Source of the DNA: Maribacter dokdonensis DSW-8
Lineage (GTDB): Bacteria; Bacteroidota; Bacteroidia; Flavobacteriales; Flavobacteriaceae
Direction of reading: 5' to 3'
Length of the DNA stretch: 64,000 nt
Assembly: GCF_001447995.1 (NCBI RefSeq)
Contig: NZ_LDPE01000001.1
Span: 2,166,299-2,230,298, forward strand
Positions 19,126-27,857 of this stretch are shown piece after piece (within the stretch, counting starts at the first letter, position 1; each line of letters opens with the position of its first letter). The notes under the pieces are model-generated. The model was not told the DNA's origin and did no database searches. It saw only the letters and a list, made by a program, of their open reading frames with translations. Both the position numbers and the translations under genes were made by a program.

Positions 19126-19449
19126 CTAATCTTCATCATCGCCATCAACCATATCCTCAGGATTTGGTTCTACAACGGCAGTTGGATCATCATCATCAAA
19201 ATCTTCATAATCATCCTCGTCATAATTCTCCATTGTATACTCAAGCTTAGCACTGATTTTTACTAAATACTTAGTGTCTTCGGTCAATACCTCAACAGCT
19301 TCTATACGCTCTCCTTGAGCATTTCTAAAGGAGATAATATTACGGTCATCATACCCATCTGGGTATCTTTCTACCAACAGTTTCAACACTTCTGGCGTCA
19401 ATTTTTTAAAGTCGACTATGACTCTTTTTAAATGTGCGTTCTTGTCCAT
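19126..19449 (-). CDS. Small protein with acidic C-terminal tail
   Basis: I know no named family for this 107-residue protein. Residues 1-72 look like a small alpha/beta domain ('LKRVIVDFKKLTPEVLKLLVE', 'RIEAVEVLTEDTKYLVKI'); from residue 74 on nearly every second residue is Asp or Glu. There is no signal peptide. Its ATG lies two bases after the stop of the deoxyhypusine-synthase-like gene, so it is the last member of the polyamine operon. The polyanionic tail could bind polycations such as polyamines or basic proteins, which is a guess from charge and context. Confidence 0.7.
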   Translation of the reverse strand: MDKNAHLKRVIVDFKKLTPEVLKLLVERYPDGYDDRNIISFRNAQGERIEAVEVLTEDTKYLVKISAKLEYTMENYDEDDYEDFDDDDPTAVVEPNPEDMVDGDDED

Positions 19450-19451
19450 AA

Positions 19452-20429
19452 TTACATGTCTAATAGGTAAGCAAAAATTAAGGGCGCAACAATTGTCGCA
19501 TCACTTTCAATTATATATTTGGGTGTATTGATATCTAATTTTCCCCAGGTAATTTTTTCATTTGGTACAGCACCCGAGTATGAACCATAACTTGTTGTAC
19601 TGTCGCTAATTTGGCAGAAATAGCTCCAGAACGGCGTATCTGTACGTTCCATATCTTGATACAGCATTGGTACAACACAAATAGGAAAATCTCCGGCGAT
19701 ACCACCACCAATTTGGAAGAACCCAATACCGTTTTCAGAATTTTCCGTATACCAGTCTGCCAAGAAGGTCATGTATTCAATACCAGATTTCATGGTACTT
19801 GCCTTTAGTTCACCTTTCATTACATATGACGCAAAAATGTTACCCATGGTACTATCTTCCCAACCTGGGCAAATAATAGGCAGGTTCTTTTCTGCAGCAG
19901 CGTACATCCAAGAATCTTTAAGGTCTATTTCATAATATTCCTCTAGCACTCCGGAAAGTAACATTTTATACATGAACTCATGTGGCAAATAACGTTCGCC
20001 CTTATCATCTGCATCTTTCCAAATTTTGAAAATATGCTCTTGCAATCTTCTAAAAGCTTCCTCTTCTGGAATACAGGTATCGGTAACCCTATTCAAGCCT
20101 TTTTCCAACAGGTCCCACTCGTCTTGCGGAGTCAAATCTCTATAATTAGGTACACGCTTGTAATGAGAATGCGCCACCAAATTCATAATATCCTCTTCTA
20201 AATTGGCACCGGTACAGGAAATGATCTGTACCTTATCTTGGCGTATAACCTCTGCAAAGATCTTACCTAATTCAGCAGTAGACATAGCACCGGCCAAAGA
20301 AACCAACATTTTGGCACCGTTGTCCAGCTGTTCTTCATACCCTTTGGCAGCATCTACCAAAGCAGCCGCATTAAAGTGTAAATAATATTTTTCTATGAAA
20401 TTGGTGATTGCACCTTTAGTCTTCGTCAT
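19452..20429 (-). CDS. Deoxyhypusine synthase-like enzyme
   Basis: I take ATG 20429 (MTKTKGAITNF), giving 325 residues; the frame extends to 20483, but that extension lies inside agmatinase. Residues aligned to deoxyhypusine synthase include the NAD-binding 'SCTGANLEED' and the C-terminal 'SGAVPNEKITWGKL', which keeps the WGK lysine (K297) that forms the enzyme imine. However, the 'KHHIANANL' segment that holds a spermidine-binding His in the eukaryotic enzyme reads 'GDFPICVVP' here, and the Asp of 'SDSGA' is Tyr. Bacteria lack eIF5A, so the substrate must differ; aminobutyl or similar transfer between small amines (as in homospermidine synthesis) is likely. It overlaps agmatinase by 14 bases. 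Confidence 0.82.
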   Translation of the reverse strand: MTKTKGAITNFIEKYYLHFNAAALVDAAKGYEEQLDNGAKMLVSLAGAMSTAELGKIFAEVIRQDKVQIISCTGANLEEDIMNLVAHSHYKRVPNYRDLTPQDEWDLLEKGLNRVTDTCIPEEEAFRRLQEHIFKIWKDADDKGERYLPHEFMYKMLLSGVLEEYYEIDLKDSWMYAAAEKNLPIICPGWEDSTMGNIFASYVMKGELKASTMKSGIEYMTFLADWYTENSENGIGFFQIGGGIAGDFPICVVPMLYQDMERTDTPFWSYFCQISDSTTSYGSYSGAVPNEKITWGKLDINTPKYIIESDATIVAPLIFAYLLDM

Positions 20430-21354
20430 CTTCGAATCTTGAATTTGTATTTGCTTTATAATCAATATCAAAAGTATTGTCATACTCTTGATCTATGTCT
20501 TGCCCTGCAAATTTATAGCTGAGCATTTTGTAATATAATTTAGCCGCCAAAAAGTCTGACGATTTATCATTTTTGTTAGGGCAAAGTTCAACAATGTCAA
20601 AACCTACCACGTTCTTATCTTCAAAAACCTGCTTTAAAAACTCCAAGGTCTCGTACCAAAGTAGTCCTCCTGGTTCTGGTGTACCGGTAGAAGGCATAAT
20701 GGACGGATCAAAAGCATCAAGGTCCAATGTTATAAAGACATTTTCGGTCATTGCTTCTATAACCTTATCTGACCAATATTCATCAGCAACCATATCATGG
20801 GCAAAAAAAGTTTTTTCCTCATCCATTACGGTCTTTTCAATCACATCCATAGAACGAATACCTACCTGAACCAAATTGGTAGTCTGGCTAGCTTCGTATA
20901 CGGCACAGGCATGGTTATACTTTGTGCCTTCATAAGATTCCCTAAGATCCGCATGAGCATCTATCTGCAATACCGTTAAATTATCAAAACACTCGTTAAA
21001 GGCTCTAATAGAACCAATAGATATTGAATGTTCACCGCCAAAAAGGGTTACAAACTTGTTACGTTTAATAAAATCTTTGGTAATGTTATGTACCTCATTT
21101 ACCATTGCCTCTGGAGAACTATTCTCTGTAATTGGCTCGGTTAAATGAATACCTTGCTTGTAAACTTCAGAATCGGTTTCAATATCATACAATTCCATGT
21201 TTTCCGAAGCTTCCAAGAAAGCTTCAGGACCTTTGTCCGCTCCTTTACCCCAAGTACTTGTTCCGTCATAAGGAACAGGTATCAAGATAATTTTGGATTT
21301 TTCTAGTTGTGCGAATTCATCGGAAATACCGGCATAATTCTTAGATGTACTCAT
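20416..21354 (-). CDS. speB: Agmatinase (ureohydrolase)
   Basis: The 312-residue enzyme has the full two-manganese site of the arginase/agmatinase family: H109 in 'GGEHSISIG', D132, H134 and D136 in 'QIDAHADLR', and D211 and D213 in 'LDLDAFDPSIMP', followed by 'GTPEPGGL'. It hydrolyses agmatine to putrescine and urea. Agmatinase rather than arginase is chosen because the preceding gene is arginine decarboxylase, which makes agmatine; sequence alone leaves some doubt. It is 93 bases downstream of that gene and overlaps the next one. Confidence 0.85.
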   Translation of the reverse strand: MSTSKNYAGISDEFAQLEKSKIILIPVPYDGTSTWGKGADKGPEAFLEASENMELYDIETDSEVYKQGIHLTEPITENSSPEAMVNEVHNITKDFIKRNKFVTLFGGEHSISIGSIRAFNECFDNLTVLQIDAHADLRESYEGTKYNHACAVYEASQTTNLVQVGIRSMDVIEKTVMDEEKTFFAHDMVADEYWSDKVIEAMTENVFITLDLDAFDPSIMPSTGTPEPGGLLWYETLEFLKQVFEDKNVVGFDIVELCPNKNDKSSDFLAAKLYYKMLSYKFAGQDIDQEYDNTFDIDYKANTNSRFEDDED

Positions 21355-21447
21355 GATATATTAGCTATTGTTAAGTGGTTTTTTAGTAATATTTTCAATT
21401 TTATATACGTATTTCTATTTCTATCGGTCTTTGTTACCGGATTATTT

Positions 21448-22860
21448 TTATTCATTTTCTGGCTCTACCTCATACCCCAGAATATTTAGCAGGTCTTCTG
21501 CTTTTTGCTGGGACCTAAAGAGTTTGTAAGTGAAGTTACCGTTTTCATCCTTATCAATCAATATATGCTTTGGCTGTGGAATTAAACAGTGCTGTAAACC
21601 ACCATAACCGCCAATGGTCTCTTGATAGGCTCCAGTATTGAAAAAACCTATATACAACGGTTTTTCCCTTTTATACTTAGGCAAATAAATAGCATTCATG
21701 TTCTGCTCACTATTATAATAATCATCACTATCACATGTTAGTCCGCCCAACAATACACGCTCATACTCATCATTCCACCTATTGATCGGTAACATGATAA
21801 ATCTTTTATTGATTGCCCAAGTATCTGGCAACGTGGTTATAAAAGAAGAATCTATCATATTCCACTTTTCACGATCATTCTGTTGTTTTTGATATAAGAT
21901 CTCATAAATGGCACCACCACTCTCACCTACAGTAAAGCTACCGAATTCGGTAAAAATATGAGGAACGGGCACATCTGCTTCTGAGCAAGTGATATTGATC
22001 TGATTTAAAATTTCATTGATCATGTATTGGTAATCATACTCAAAAGCCAGGGTGTTCTTTATAGGGAAGCCGCCACCAATATTTAAACTGTCCAATGATG
22101 GGCAAATCTTCTTTAAACGAACATAAACCTTAAGACATTTTACAAGCTCATTCCAGTAATAAGCATTGTCACGAATACCGGTATTAATGAAGAAGTGAAG
22201 CATTTTAAGCTCTACCTTATCATTATCCTTGATCTGGTTCTCATAGAAAGGAACAATATTCTTATAGCCAATACCCAAACGAGAAGTATAAAATTCAAAT
22301 TTAGGCTCTTCTTCCGATGCTATACGAATACCTACTTTAAAGGTGTCATTGATAGCATCTGAAAGTAAATCTATTTCTTCATAATTATCTATAATGGGAA
22401 TACAGTTCTGGTGTCCATTATTTATTAAGCGTGCAATATTATCAATGTACTTCTCACGCTTAAATCCGTTACAGATAACAAAAGTGTCATTGCTTAATTT
22501 ACCATCTGCTTTAAGTTTTTCAATGATATTGATATCAAAGGCAGAAGAGGTTTCCATATGAATATTGTTCTTTAAAGCTTCATGCATTATATGCTGAAAA
22601 TGCGAGCTTTTAGTACAGTAACAATAGTGATATTTACCCTTGTAATTATTTTTTTCTATAGCATTTGCAAACCAGTTTTTTGCCCTAAGAATATTCTCTG
22701 AAATTTTAGGCAAGTAAGTAAATTTCAACGGGCTGCCATATTGCTTTACCAGCTCATTTAGAGGTATGCCGTGAAATTGTAGGTGTTCACCATCTAGATT
22801 GAACTCTTCTTGGGGGAAATAGTAAGTTTGATCAATTAGATCAATGTATTTGGTATTCAT
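21448..22860 (-). CDS. speA: Biosynthetic arginine decarboxylase (short form)
   Basis: The 470-residue enzyme is a fold III (alanine-racemase-like) PLP decarboxylase. The PLP lysine is K84 in 'YCTKSSHF', the glycine loop is 'LNIGGGFPIK', and the C-terminal catalytic cysteine sits in 'GLTCDSDDYY'. It is shorter than E. coli SpeA (658 residues), which is usual for Flavobacteriaceae. It makes agmatine from arginine in the cytoplasm and heads the operon with agmatinase, the deoxyhypusine-synthase-like gene and the acidic protein. Its 469-base upstream gap holds several hairpins. Confidence 0.9.
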   Translation of the reverse strand: MNTKYIDLIDQTYYFPQEEFNLDGEHLQFHGIPLNELVKQYGSPLKFTYLPKISENILRAKNWFANAIEKNNYKGKYHYCYCTKSSHFQHIMHEALKNNIHMETSSAFDINIIEKLKADGKLSNDTFVICNGFKREKYIDNIARLINNGHQNCIPIIDNYEEIDLLSDAINDTFKVGIRIASEEEPKFEFYTSRLGIGYKNIVPFYENQIKDNDKVELKMLHFFINTGIRDNAYYWNELVKCLKVYVRLKKICPSLDSLNIGGGFPIKNTLAFEYDYQYMINEILNQINITCSEADVPVPHIFTEFGSFTVGESGGAIYEILYQKQQNDREKWNMIDSSFITTLPDTWAINKRFIMLPINRWNDEYERVLLGGLTCDSDDYYNSEQNMNAIYLPKYKREKPLYIGFFNTGAYQETIGGYGGLQHCLIPQPKHILIDKDENGNFTYKLFRSQQKAEDLLNILGYEVEPENE

Positions 22861-23329
22861 GAAATTGAATTATAATGAAATTTGATATTTGTTAAATATA
22901 GTAACTAGCCCAAAGACTTAAAGTTAAGAAAACGTAACCATGTTGAATAGTGTATCACACCAAAATTTGCCTCTGCGTAGTAGGAATAAAGAAGTAATCA
23001 TGCTGACTTTGCATGATAGTAGAAAATGAATTGGAAGTTTGCTTTACTAATCGGCAACCTATCTTATAAGCCATTTGTGGGAAATACTTCCAATTTCCCT
23101 CAAACCCGAACATAGAATAACGATACATAATGTTCAGCTAAAAGCTTGAAATCTCCAACACACAAAGTTGTATATTAGGACATGACAAATGAAATCAAAA
23201 AAAATGAAAAAACAAGCGTTTTCATTTTTTTTACGACAATTAACATTTTTTTCAATTTTCATACTAAAAATAATTACCAACTTTACGATAACTGATTAAT
23301 TTTCAAATTTTTACAAACACACAACACCA
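22861..23329. other. Hairpin-rich gap between speA and the divergent secreted-protein gene
   Basis: This 469-base gap separates divergent starts and should hold both promoters. I see a 7-base stem at 22997-23003/23011-23017 (ATCATGC/GCATGAT), a 10-base inverted repeat 23029-23038/23086-23095 (AATTGGAAGT/ACTTCCAATT) that could fold in the speA leader, and a perfect 14-base AT-rich hairpin at 23197-23210/23219-23232. A 37-codon ATG frame at 23182-23295 has low-complexity content and I do not count it as a gene. Confidence 0.5.
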
Positions 23330-24064
23330 ATGAAAAAAATTAATTTAAAACTGATTTCTGCAAGTATTTTACTGCTTTTGACTTCAAGCTTGGTTGTATA
23401 CGGGCAAATTCCGACCGGAATTTACACTGACACCGTACAAAACAACGGATCAAAAACAGTGCATCAAGTAAAAATAAACGGTGACTATTTTATCTATAAC
23501 CAGTATGAAGTTGACCCTGCAAAATTCATTAAGACTGTAGGAGGATTTTTTAAAATAGAGAACACCTCACCTCAAAATACCTTAGTAGTCCAATTGGAGT
23601 TTAACTCAGACTACGAAAAAGATGCCTTAAAACAACTTACCATACCTTTTAAAATGGATGGTGAAAAACTGCAACTGCACTGGAACCAAAAGTTAGCATT
23701 AGAGCCCAATACCCCAGCTGCCCAAGATTTAGATGGCGCTTGGCTCTTTGCCACTAGAGGACCAGATAAAGGTCAAGAAAGACGCGGCGAAGAAAATTCT
23801 AGAAAAACATTGAAGTTATTAATTGACAATACATTTCAATGGATAGCGTATGACACTGAATCTTTTAGGTTTTCTGGTACAGGTGGTGGTAGCTACACCG
23901 CATTAGATGGTATATACACAGAACATATTGAATTCTTCTCAAAAGATGATACCAGAGTTGGGGCACAATTGAATTTTAATTATAACATAAAAGGAAAAGA
24001 TTGGCACCACACGGGTAAGAACAGTAAAGGTGAACCTATGTATGAAATATGGAGCAAAAGATAA
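23330..24064 (+). CDS. Secreted hypothetical protein, two-domain
   Basis: The 244-residue product has a signal peptide (to about residue 26, 'VVYGQ'). The mature protein looks like two similar beta-rich units, about 27-130 and 135-244; the second has 'DLDGAWLFATRGPDKGQERRGEENSRKTLKLL' and 'FRFSGTGGGSYTALDGIYTEHIEFFS', reminiscent of lipocalin/THAP4-like barrels. I recognise it as a conserved flavobacterial secreted protein without known function. It is transcribed alone, divergently from speA. Confidence 0.7.
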   Translation: MKKINLKLISASILLLLTSSLVVYGQIPTGIYTDTVQNNGSKTVHQVKINGDYFIYNQYEVDPAKFIKTVGGFFKIENTSPQNTLVVQLEFNSDYEKDALKQLTIPFKMDGEKLQLHWNQKLALEPNTPAAQDLDGAWLFATRGPDKGQERRGEENSRKTLKLLIDNTFQWIAYDTESFRFSGTGGGSYTALDGIYTEHIEFFSKDDTRVGAQLNFNYNIKGKDWHHTGKNSKGEPMYEIWSKR

Positions 24065-24194
24065 ATAACCAGAATTTTAACCCAAACAAAGCACATTAAT
24101 TTGTTGATAATTAGCACGTTCAATACTTAAAACTTAAAAAAACACTACCGTTTATCGAAAATAACATTAGATGACCATTACCCTTTCTTAGTTT

Positions 24195-24206
24195 TAATAG
24201 TTTAGC
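24195..24206 (+). promoter_or_regulatory. Candidate -7 region, TAATAGTTTAGC
   Basis: This is identical in 12 bases to the site at 13194 and lies 15 bases before the ATG of the 30-residue membrane peptide at 24222. That supports transcription of the small gene, although such a short leader would be unusual. Confidence 0.4.
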
Positions 24207-24221
24207 AGAAAATTCCTACTC

Positions 24222-24314
24222 ATGTCTAACTACATTAACCTTTTCGGATTTTTTGCTATTTGTTTGATAATTGCCTTTTTATGGGTATTCTTTTTTACCG
24301 AAAACAAAAATTGA
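24222..24314 (+). CDS. 30-residue single-span membrane peptide
   Basis: A short ATG frame encodes a 30-residue peptide that is almost only a transmembrane helix (starting MSNYINLFGFF, with 'CLIIAFLWVFFF' in the middle) and ends with the charged 'TENKN'. It has a promoter-like 12-mer just before it and a strong terminator 41 bases after it, which is what a real small gene would show. Many bacteria carry such peptides as subunits or modulators of membrane complexes. The partner is unknown, and the call rests on structure and context only. Confidence 0.45.
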   Translation: MSNYINLFGFFAICLIIAFLWVFFFTENKN

Positions 24315-24355
24315 ACCCGAAGGGTTTAATGGTTATGACCAATATTTATGGCATA

Positions 24356-24384
24356 AAAAAGCCGATTTCAACAATCGGCTTTTT
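24356..24384 (+). terminator. Intrinsic terminator
   Basis: A perfect 12-base stem AAAAAGCCGATT/AATCGGCTTTTT (24356-24367, 24373-24384) with a five-base loop ends in T. It follows the 30-residue peptide gene. Confidence 0.85.
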
Positions 24385-24610
24385 CAAACTAACTCAAACT
24401 AAGAACGTATCCCTTTATTAGGGCGCTGCAAAATTAGGGATCATTGTTTTCTACAAGGTCATTTGTACGTAAACATACTGTTATGAAATTGATACAACAA
24501 TCAAAAAAGCCTTACATTTAATTTTCACGTTTAATATTTCTTATATCTTTTTGTGTCCAAAAAATATATTCTAATATTTTGATTATTAATTTAATATAAA
24601 TATTAATAAG

Positions 24611-27514
24611 ATGAGGAAACTATTAACGATACTACTATTTTTCGTCCTCCAGGTTTCCCTTGCGCAGAATTCCGTGAACACTAAAAGTTATCATGAAAGC
24701 TTTAAGGAGTTAATTTTTAAGAATCCGGATTCAGCTTTGTATTACATTAAAAAATTAAAGCTTGAAAAAGATGTAACAAATTCATTCTTTTCATCTTATT
24801 ATTATCATCAGAATCTAGGTCAATATTACTTCTTCACAGCTAAATTAGATTCATCTGAATGGCATTATAAGAAAGCTTATGATATCAGTATATTGAAAGG
24901 AATCGACTCTTTAATTATTGACAGTAATATTTGGTTGGCAAACCATGAATACTTTAAAGGTGAATCAAAAAATTCAATTTTGAGATATGAGAACATACTT
25001 GAACATTCAAAAAAAGCCAATTATTTAGAAGGCATAGCCTCCGCCTACTCCAGGTTCGCAGGTGTTGAACCTGACTTGAACAAAAAAATGAATCTTTATT
25101 TAAAAATAGATTCTCTTTATACAAATAACAACACCCAGTCTTCCTTGTTAGCTCGTGTTAAAGGATATATTGCAGAAATTTATTTAGACGCAAAAGGAAA
25201 CAATGATTTAGCCAAGAACTATATAGAACAATGTTTTACCATATCAAAAGAAGTTGATTATCCACCAGGTGAGTATGAAGCCAATAGACTTTTAATTAAA
25301 CTTGCCGTACAAGAAAATAATTTTAATGAAGCCATTCAATTATATAAACACCTATTAAATCAGGGTAACAAAATTGGAGACCCCACGGCAATTTCTGTTT
25401 CTACAATAGGTCTTGCCAAAATGTATTTCAAAAAAAAGGAGTTTGACAAAACAGAAAAATACCTGACCAACGTAGGATATTTAATAGAGAAACCAGAAGC
25501 TTCCACTTTAGCAGGAATAGTTCACTTGCATTGGGCAGAACTTTTTATTGCACTCAATGAACCTAAGAAAGCTTTGTTCCATTTAGAAAAAGCCCGAATG
25601 TATCCCGATGTTACTGATCTTTTAGGTTTTAAGAAGGAACTAAATAGGGTAGAAATTAATTATTATGATTTAGTGAGTGATTATGCAAACGCATACCAGA
25701 CTAAACTAGCTTACGACGAACAAGTCAAGTATCTCAATCAGCAAGAAAACGCCAACGGTTTTATATTAAATCAACAATTACGCTTTAAGGAGCAACAACA
25801 ACAAGAAGTAGCCCTTTTAAAAGCACAGTACGAACTGACCGATACGTTACAAAAAGCACATCGTAATTTTCTATTCGGAATCATAGCCTTTACTTCTTTA
25901 ATTGCCCTGTTAATCTTTGTTCTATATCGTAACAGAATAAAAGTGAATAACAAATTAAAAGAAGTTGACGCCTTAAAAACCGAATTCTTTACGAATATAT
26001 CTCATGAATTTAGAACTCCTTTAACTTTAATCTCGGCACCAATTCAAGAAGCACTGACCAATGCAAAACTCAGCAATGATCAAAGAAAGCATTTAGAGAT
26101 TGCTCAAAAAAGTACAGTAAGACTATCTTCTTTAGTAGATCAACTACTAGAATTATCTAAAATTGATAGCGGCAATAGAAAATTACGTGTACAACAAGGG
26201 TATGCCACCCAACTGATTGCAGCTTGGAGCGAGTCTTTTTCATTTCTTGCCTTGCAGAAGAATATAGATTTTAATCTTCAAATTTCAGATACCGATAAAC
26301 TGTGTTGGTTTGACCATAGTGCTGTAGAGAACATCGCCATAAATTTATTGAGTAATGCCATAAAATATACGCCAGAGAGAGGTACCATTCTTCTTAATAC
26401 GAAAATTGTTCAAAACCATTTGAATATTTCAATAAAGAATACCGGTAATGGCATTTCAACTAGCCAGATGAAAACCATTTTCAATAGGTTTTATCAGACA
26501 AGTGACCATAACGAAGGTGTAGGTATTGGTTTATCACTTGTAAAAGAACTTACTGAACTACATAGTGGCAAAATAAACGTGAGTAGCGATAAACTAAACT
26601 GGACACTTTTCAATGTATCACTATGTATAGATAAGAAAAAGCTTAAGAATATTGAGGTTATTAAAAGTATTGAGCCTAGAAATTCAAAAATTACTACAAC
26701 TACTGAATCTACAACTACTCAAGAAGAAATTTTAACTAAGAAAAATCTCCCCCTTTTACTTATAGTGGAGGACAATAAAAATGTAAGAACCTTACTTCAT
26801 AGTATCTTTAAAAACATATATAGTGTAATACAGGCATCTGATGGTGAAGAAGGTATTCAAATAGCACTTAATAAAATACCCGATATCATTATTTCAGACT
26901 TGATGATGCCTAAAAAAGATGGTCTAGAGCTTACAAAAACCTTAAAGAATGATGAACGTACCAGTCATATTCCCATTATACTTTTAACGGCAAAAGCTGG
27001 TGACGATCATGAATTAACGGGTATAGAATTTGGTGCGGATGATTATATTACAAAACCATTTAGTCAAAAAATACTAGAGCGTAAAACCGCTTCTTTGGTA
27101 GCGCTTAGAAAAAAGTTACAATTAAGGTACAGTCAAGAAATAATTCTTAGACCAAAAGAAATTGCGATATCGTCTGTAGATGAAAAATTCTTGAACAAAC
27201 TTCAAAAAATTCTTGATAACAAACTCATAGACCCCGCCTTTAACGCAGCTGATTTTAGTACTGCCATTCACATGAGCAGAATGCAACTCCACAGAAAATT
27301 AAAAGCACTTACAGGTCTCGCCACTACAGAATTCATACGTTCTCAACGTTTAAAACTAGCTACACAAATGCTAAAAAAACCTGGTATAAATATATCAGAA
27401 GTCGGTTATAGCGTTGGTTTCAACAATCACGCATATTTCAGCAAATGCTTTAAAGAAGTATATCATTGCACTCCCTCGGAATATATTTCTTCGCACAACA
27501 TCAAAACACAATAA
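24611..27514 (+). CDS. TPR-sensor hybrid histidine kinase/response regulator/AraC regulator
   Basis: The 967-residue protein combines a whole signalling path. After a signal peptide (to about 18), residues 30-405 form TPR-like helices in the periplasm; a transmembrane helix lies at about 419-438. The cytoplasmic part has HisKA with H465 ('ISHEFRTPLTLI'), HATPase ('NLLSNAIKYTPERG', 'GVGIGLSLVKEL'), a receiver with phosphoacceptor D763 ('SDLMMPKKDG') and Lys in 'TKPFS', and a C-terminal AraC helix-turn-helix pair ('MSRMQLHRKLKALTG', 'GFNNHAYFSKCFKE'). It differs from sugar-sensing HTCS proteins by having TPRs instead of a two-propeller sensor. The neighbouring envelope-protein locus downstream may be a target. 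Confidence 0.9.
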   Translation: MRKLLTILLFFVLQVSLAQNSVNTKSYHESFKELIFKNPDSALYYIKKLKLEKDVTNSFFSSYYYHQNLGQYYFFTAKLDSSEWHYKKAYDISILKGIDSLIIDSNIWLANHEYFKGESKNSILRYENILEHSKKANYLEGIASAYSRFAGVEPDLNKKMNLYLKIDSLYTNNNTQSSLLARVKGYIAEIYLDAKGNNDLAKNYIEQCFTISKEVDYPPGEYEANRLLIKLAVQENNFNEAIQLYKHLLNQGNKIGDPTAISVSTIGLAKMYFKKKEFDKTEKYLTNVGYLIEKPEASTLAGIVHLHWAELFIALNEPKKALFHLEKARMYPDVTDLLGFKKELNRVEINYYDLVSDYANAYQTKLAYDEQVKYLNQQENANGFILNQQLRFKEQQQQEVALLKAQYELTDTLQKAHRNFLFGIIAFTSLIALLIFVLYRNRIKVNNKLKEVDALKTEFFTNISHEFRTPLTLISAPIQEALTNAKLSNDQRKHLEIAQKSTVRLSSLVDQLLELSKIDSGNRKLRVQQGYATQLIAAWSESFSFLALQKNIDFNLQISDTDKLCWFDHSAVENIAINLLSNAIKYTPERGTILLNTKIVQNHLNISIKNTGNGISTSQMKTIFNRFYQTSDHNEGVGIGLSLVKELTELHSGKINVSSDKLNWTLFNVSLCIDKKKLKNIEVIKSIEPRNSKITTTTESTTTQEEILTKKNLPLLLIVEDNKNVRTLLHSIFKNIYSVIQASDGEEGIQIALNKIPDIIISDLMMPKKDGLELTKTLKNDERTSHIPIILLTAKAGDDHELTGIEFGADDYITKPFSQKILERKTASLVALRKKLQLRYSQEIILRPKEIAISSVDEKFLNKLQKILDNKLIDPAFNAADFSTAIHMSRMQLHRKLKALTGLATTEFIRSQRLKLATQMLKKPGINISEVGYSVGFNNHAYFSKCFKEVYHCTPSEYISSHNIKTQ

Positions 27515-27643
27515 CAGACTATATACCAATTGGTTACATATTACATAGTAATTGTTACATACAATGTAGCACCATTAAAACACCTGCATTAATTTCATAT
27601 TCAATAAAACTCGTGTATTTCAAAATGCAAAGTCAAACTGACT

Positions 27644-27817
27644 ATGAAGAAAGACGATAATAATCTTAGAGGCTCAATTTACAGTTTACCTGAAAAGCAG
27701 ATTTACTTGAATATTAACCATTTAAAAGAAGGGCTTTACGTATTAAAGATTATTCATAACAATAAGGTGATCAAAAAAATATCGTTCCAAAAAAAGATTG
27801 ATGTTAACCTTTTCTAA
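27644..27817 (+). CDS. 57-residue protein resembling a type IX sorting tail
   Basis: The ATG frame at 27644 encodes MKKDDNNLRGSIYSLPEKQ... and then 'LNINHLKEGLYVLKIIHNNK' and 'VIKKISFQKK'. This last part looks like the final strands of the type A sorting domain of type IX secreted proteins (the GxYxLKI...KKIxxxK pattern), but there is no signal peptide and no cargo domain before it. The frame is open back only to 27608. It is either a remnant of a lost secreted protein or a small stand-alone protein. Its end overlaps a candidate ECF promoter at 27802. Confidence 0.45.
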   Translation: MKKDDNNLRGSIYSLPEKQIYLNINHLKEGLYVLKIIHNNKVIKKISFQKKIDVNLF

Positions 27818-27831
27818 AATCGTGTCATTAA
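27802..27831 (+). promoter_or_regulatory. Candidate ECF sigma promoter, site 1
   Basis: TGTTAACCTTTTC at 27802-27814 is identical in 13 bases to sites at 33699 and 39225. It is followed after 11 bases by CATTAA (27826). The ATG of the DUF4412 gene is 43 bases after the 13-mer. It lies within the 3' end of the 57-residue frame. Confidence 0.5.
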
Positions 27832-27857
27832 AAGACAAACGACAAAAAAAGAACATC

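Noticed and set aside
23182..23295. 37-codon ATG frame before the secreted-protein gene at 23330
   Set aside because: Its codons come from the A- and T-runs of an AT-rich hairpin and give a low-complexity peptide; it is more likely a chance frame in the leader.
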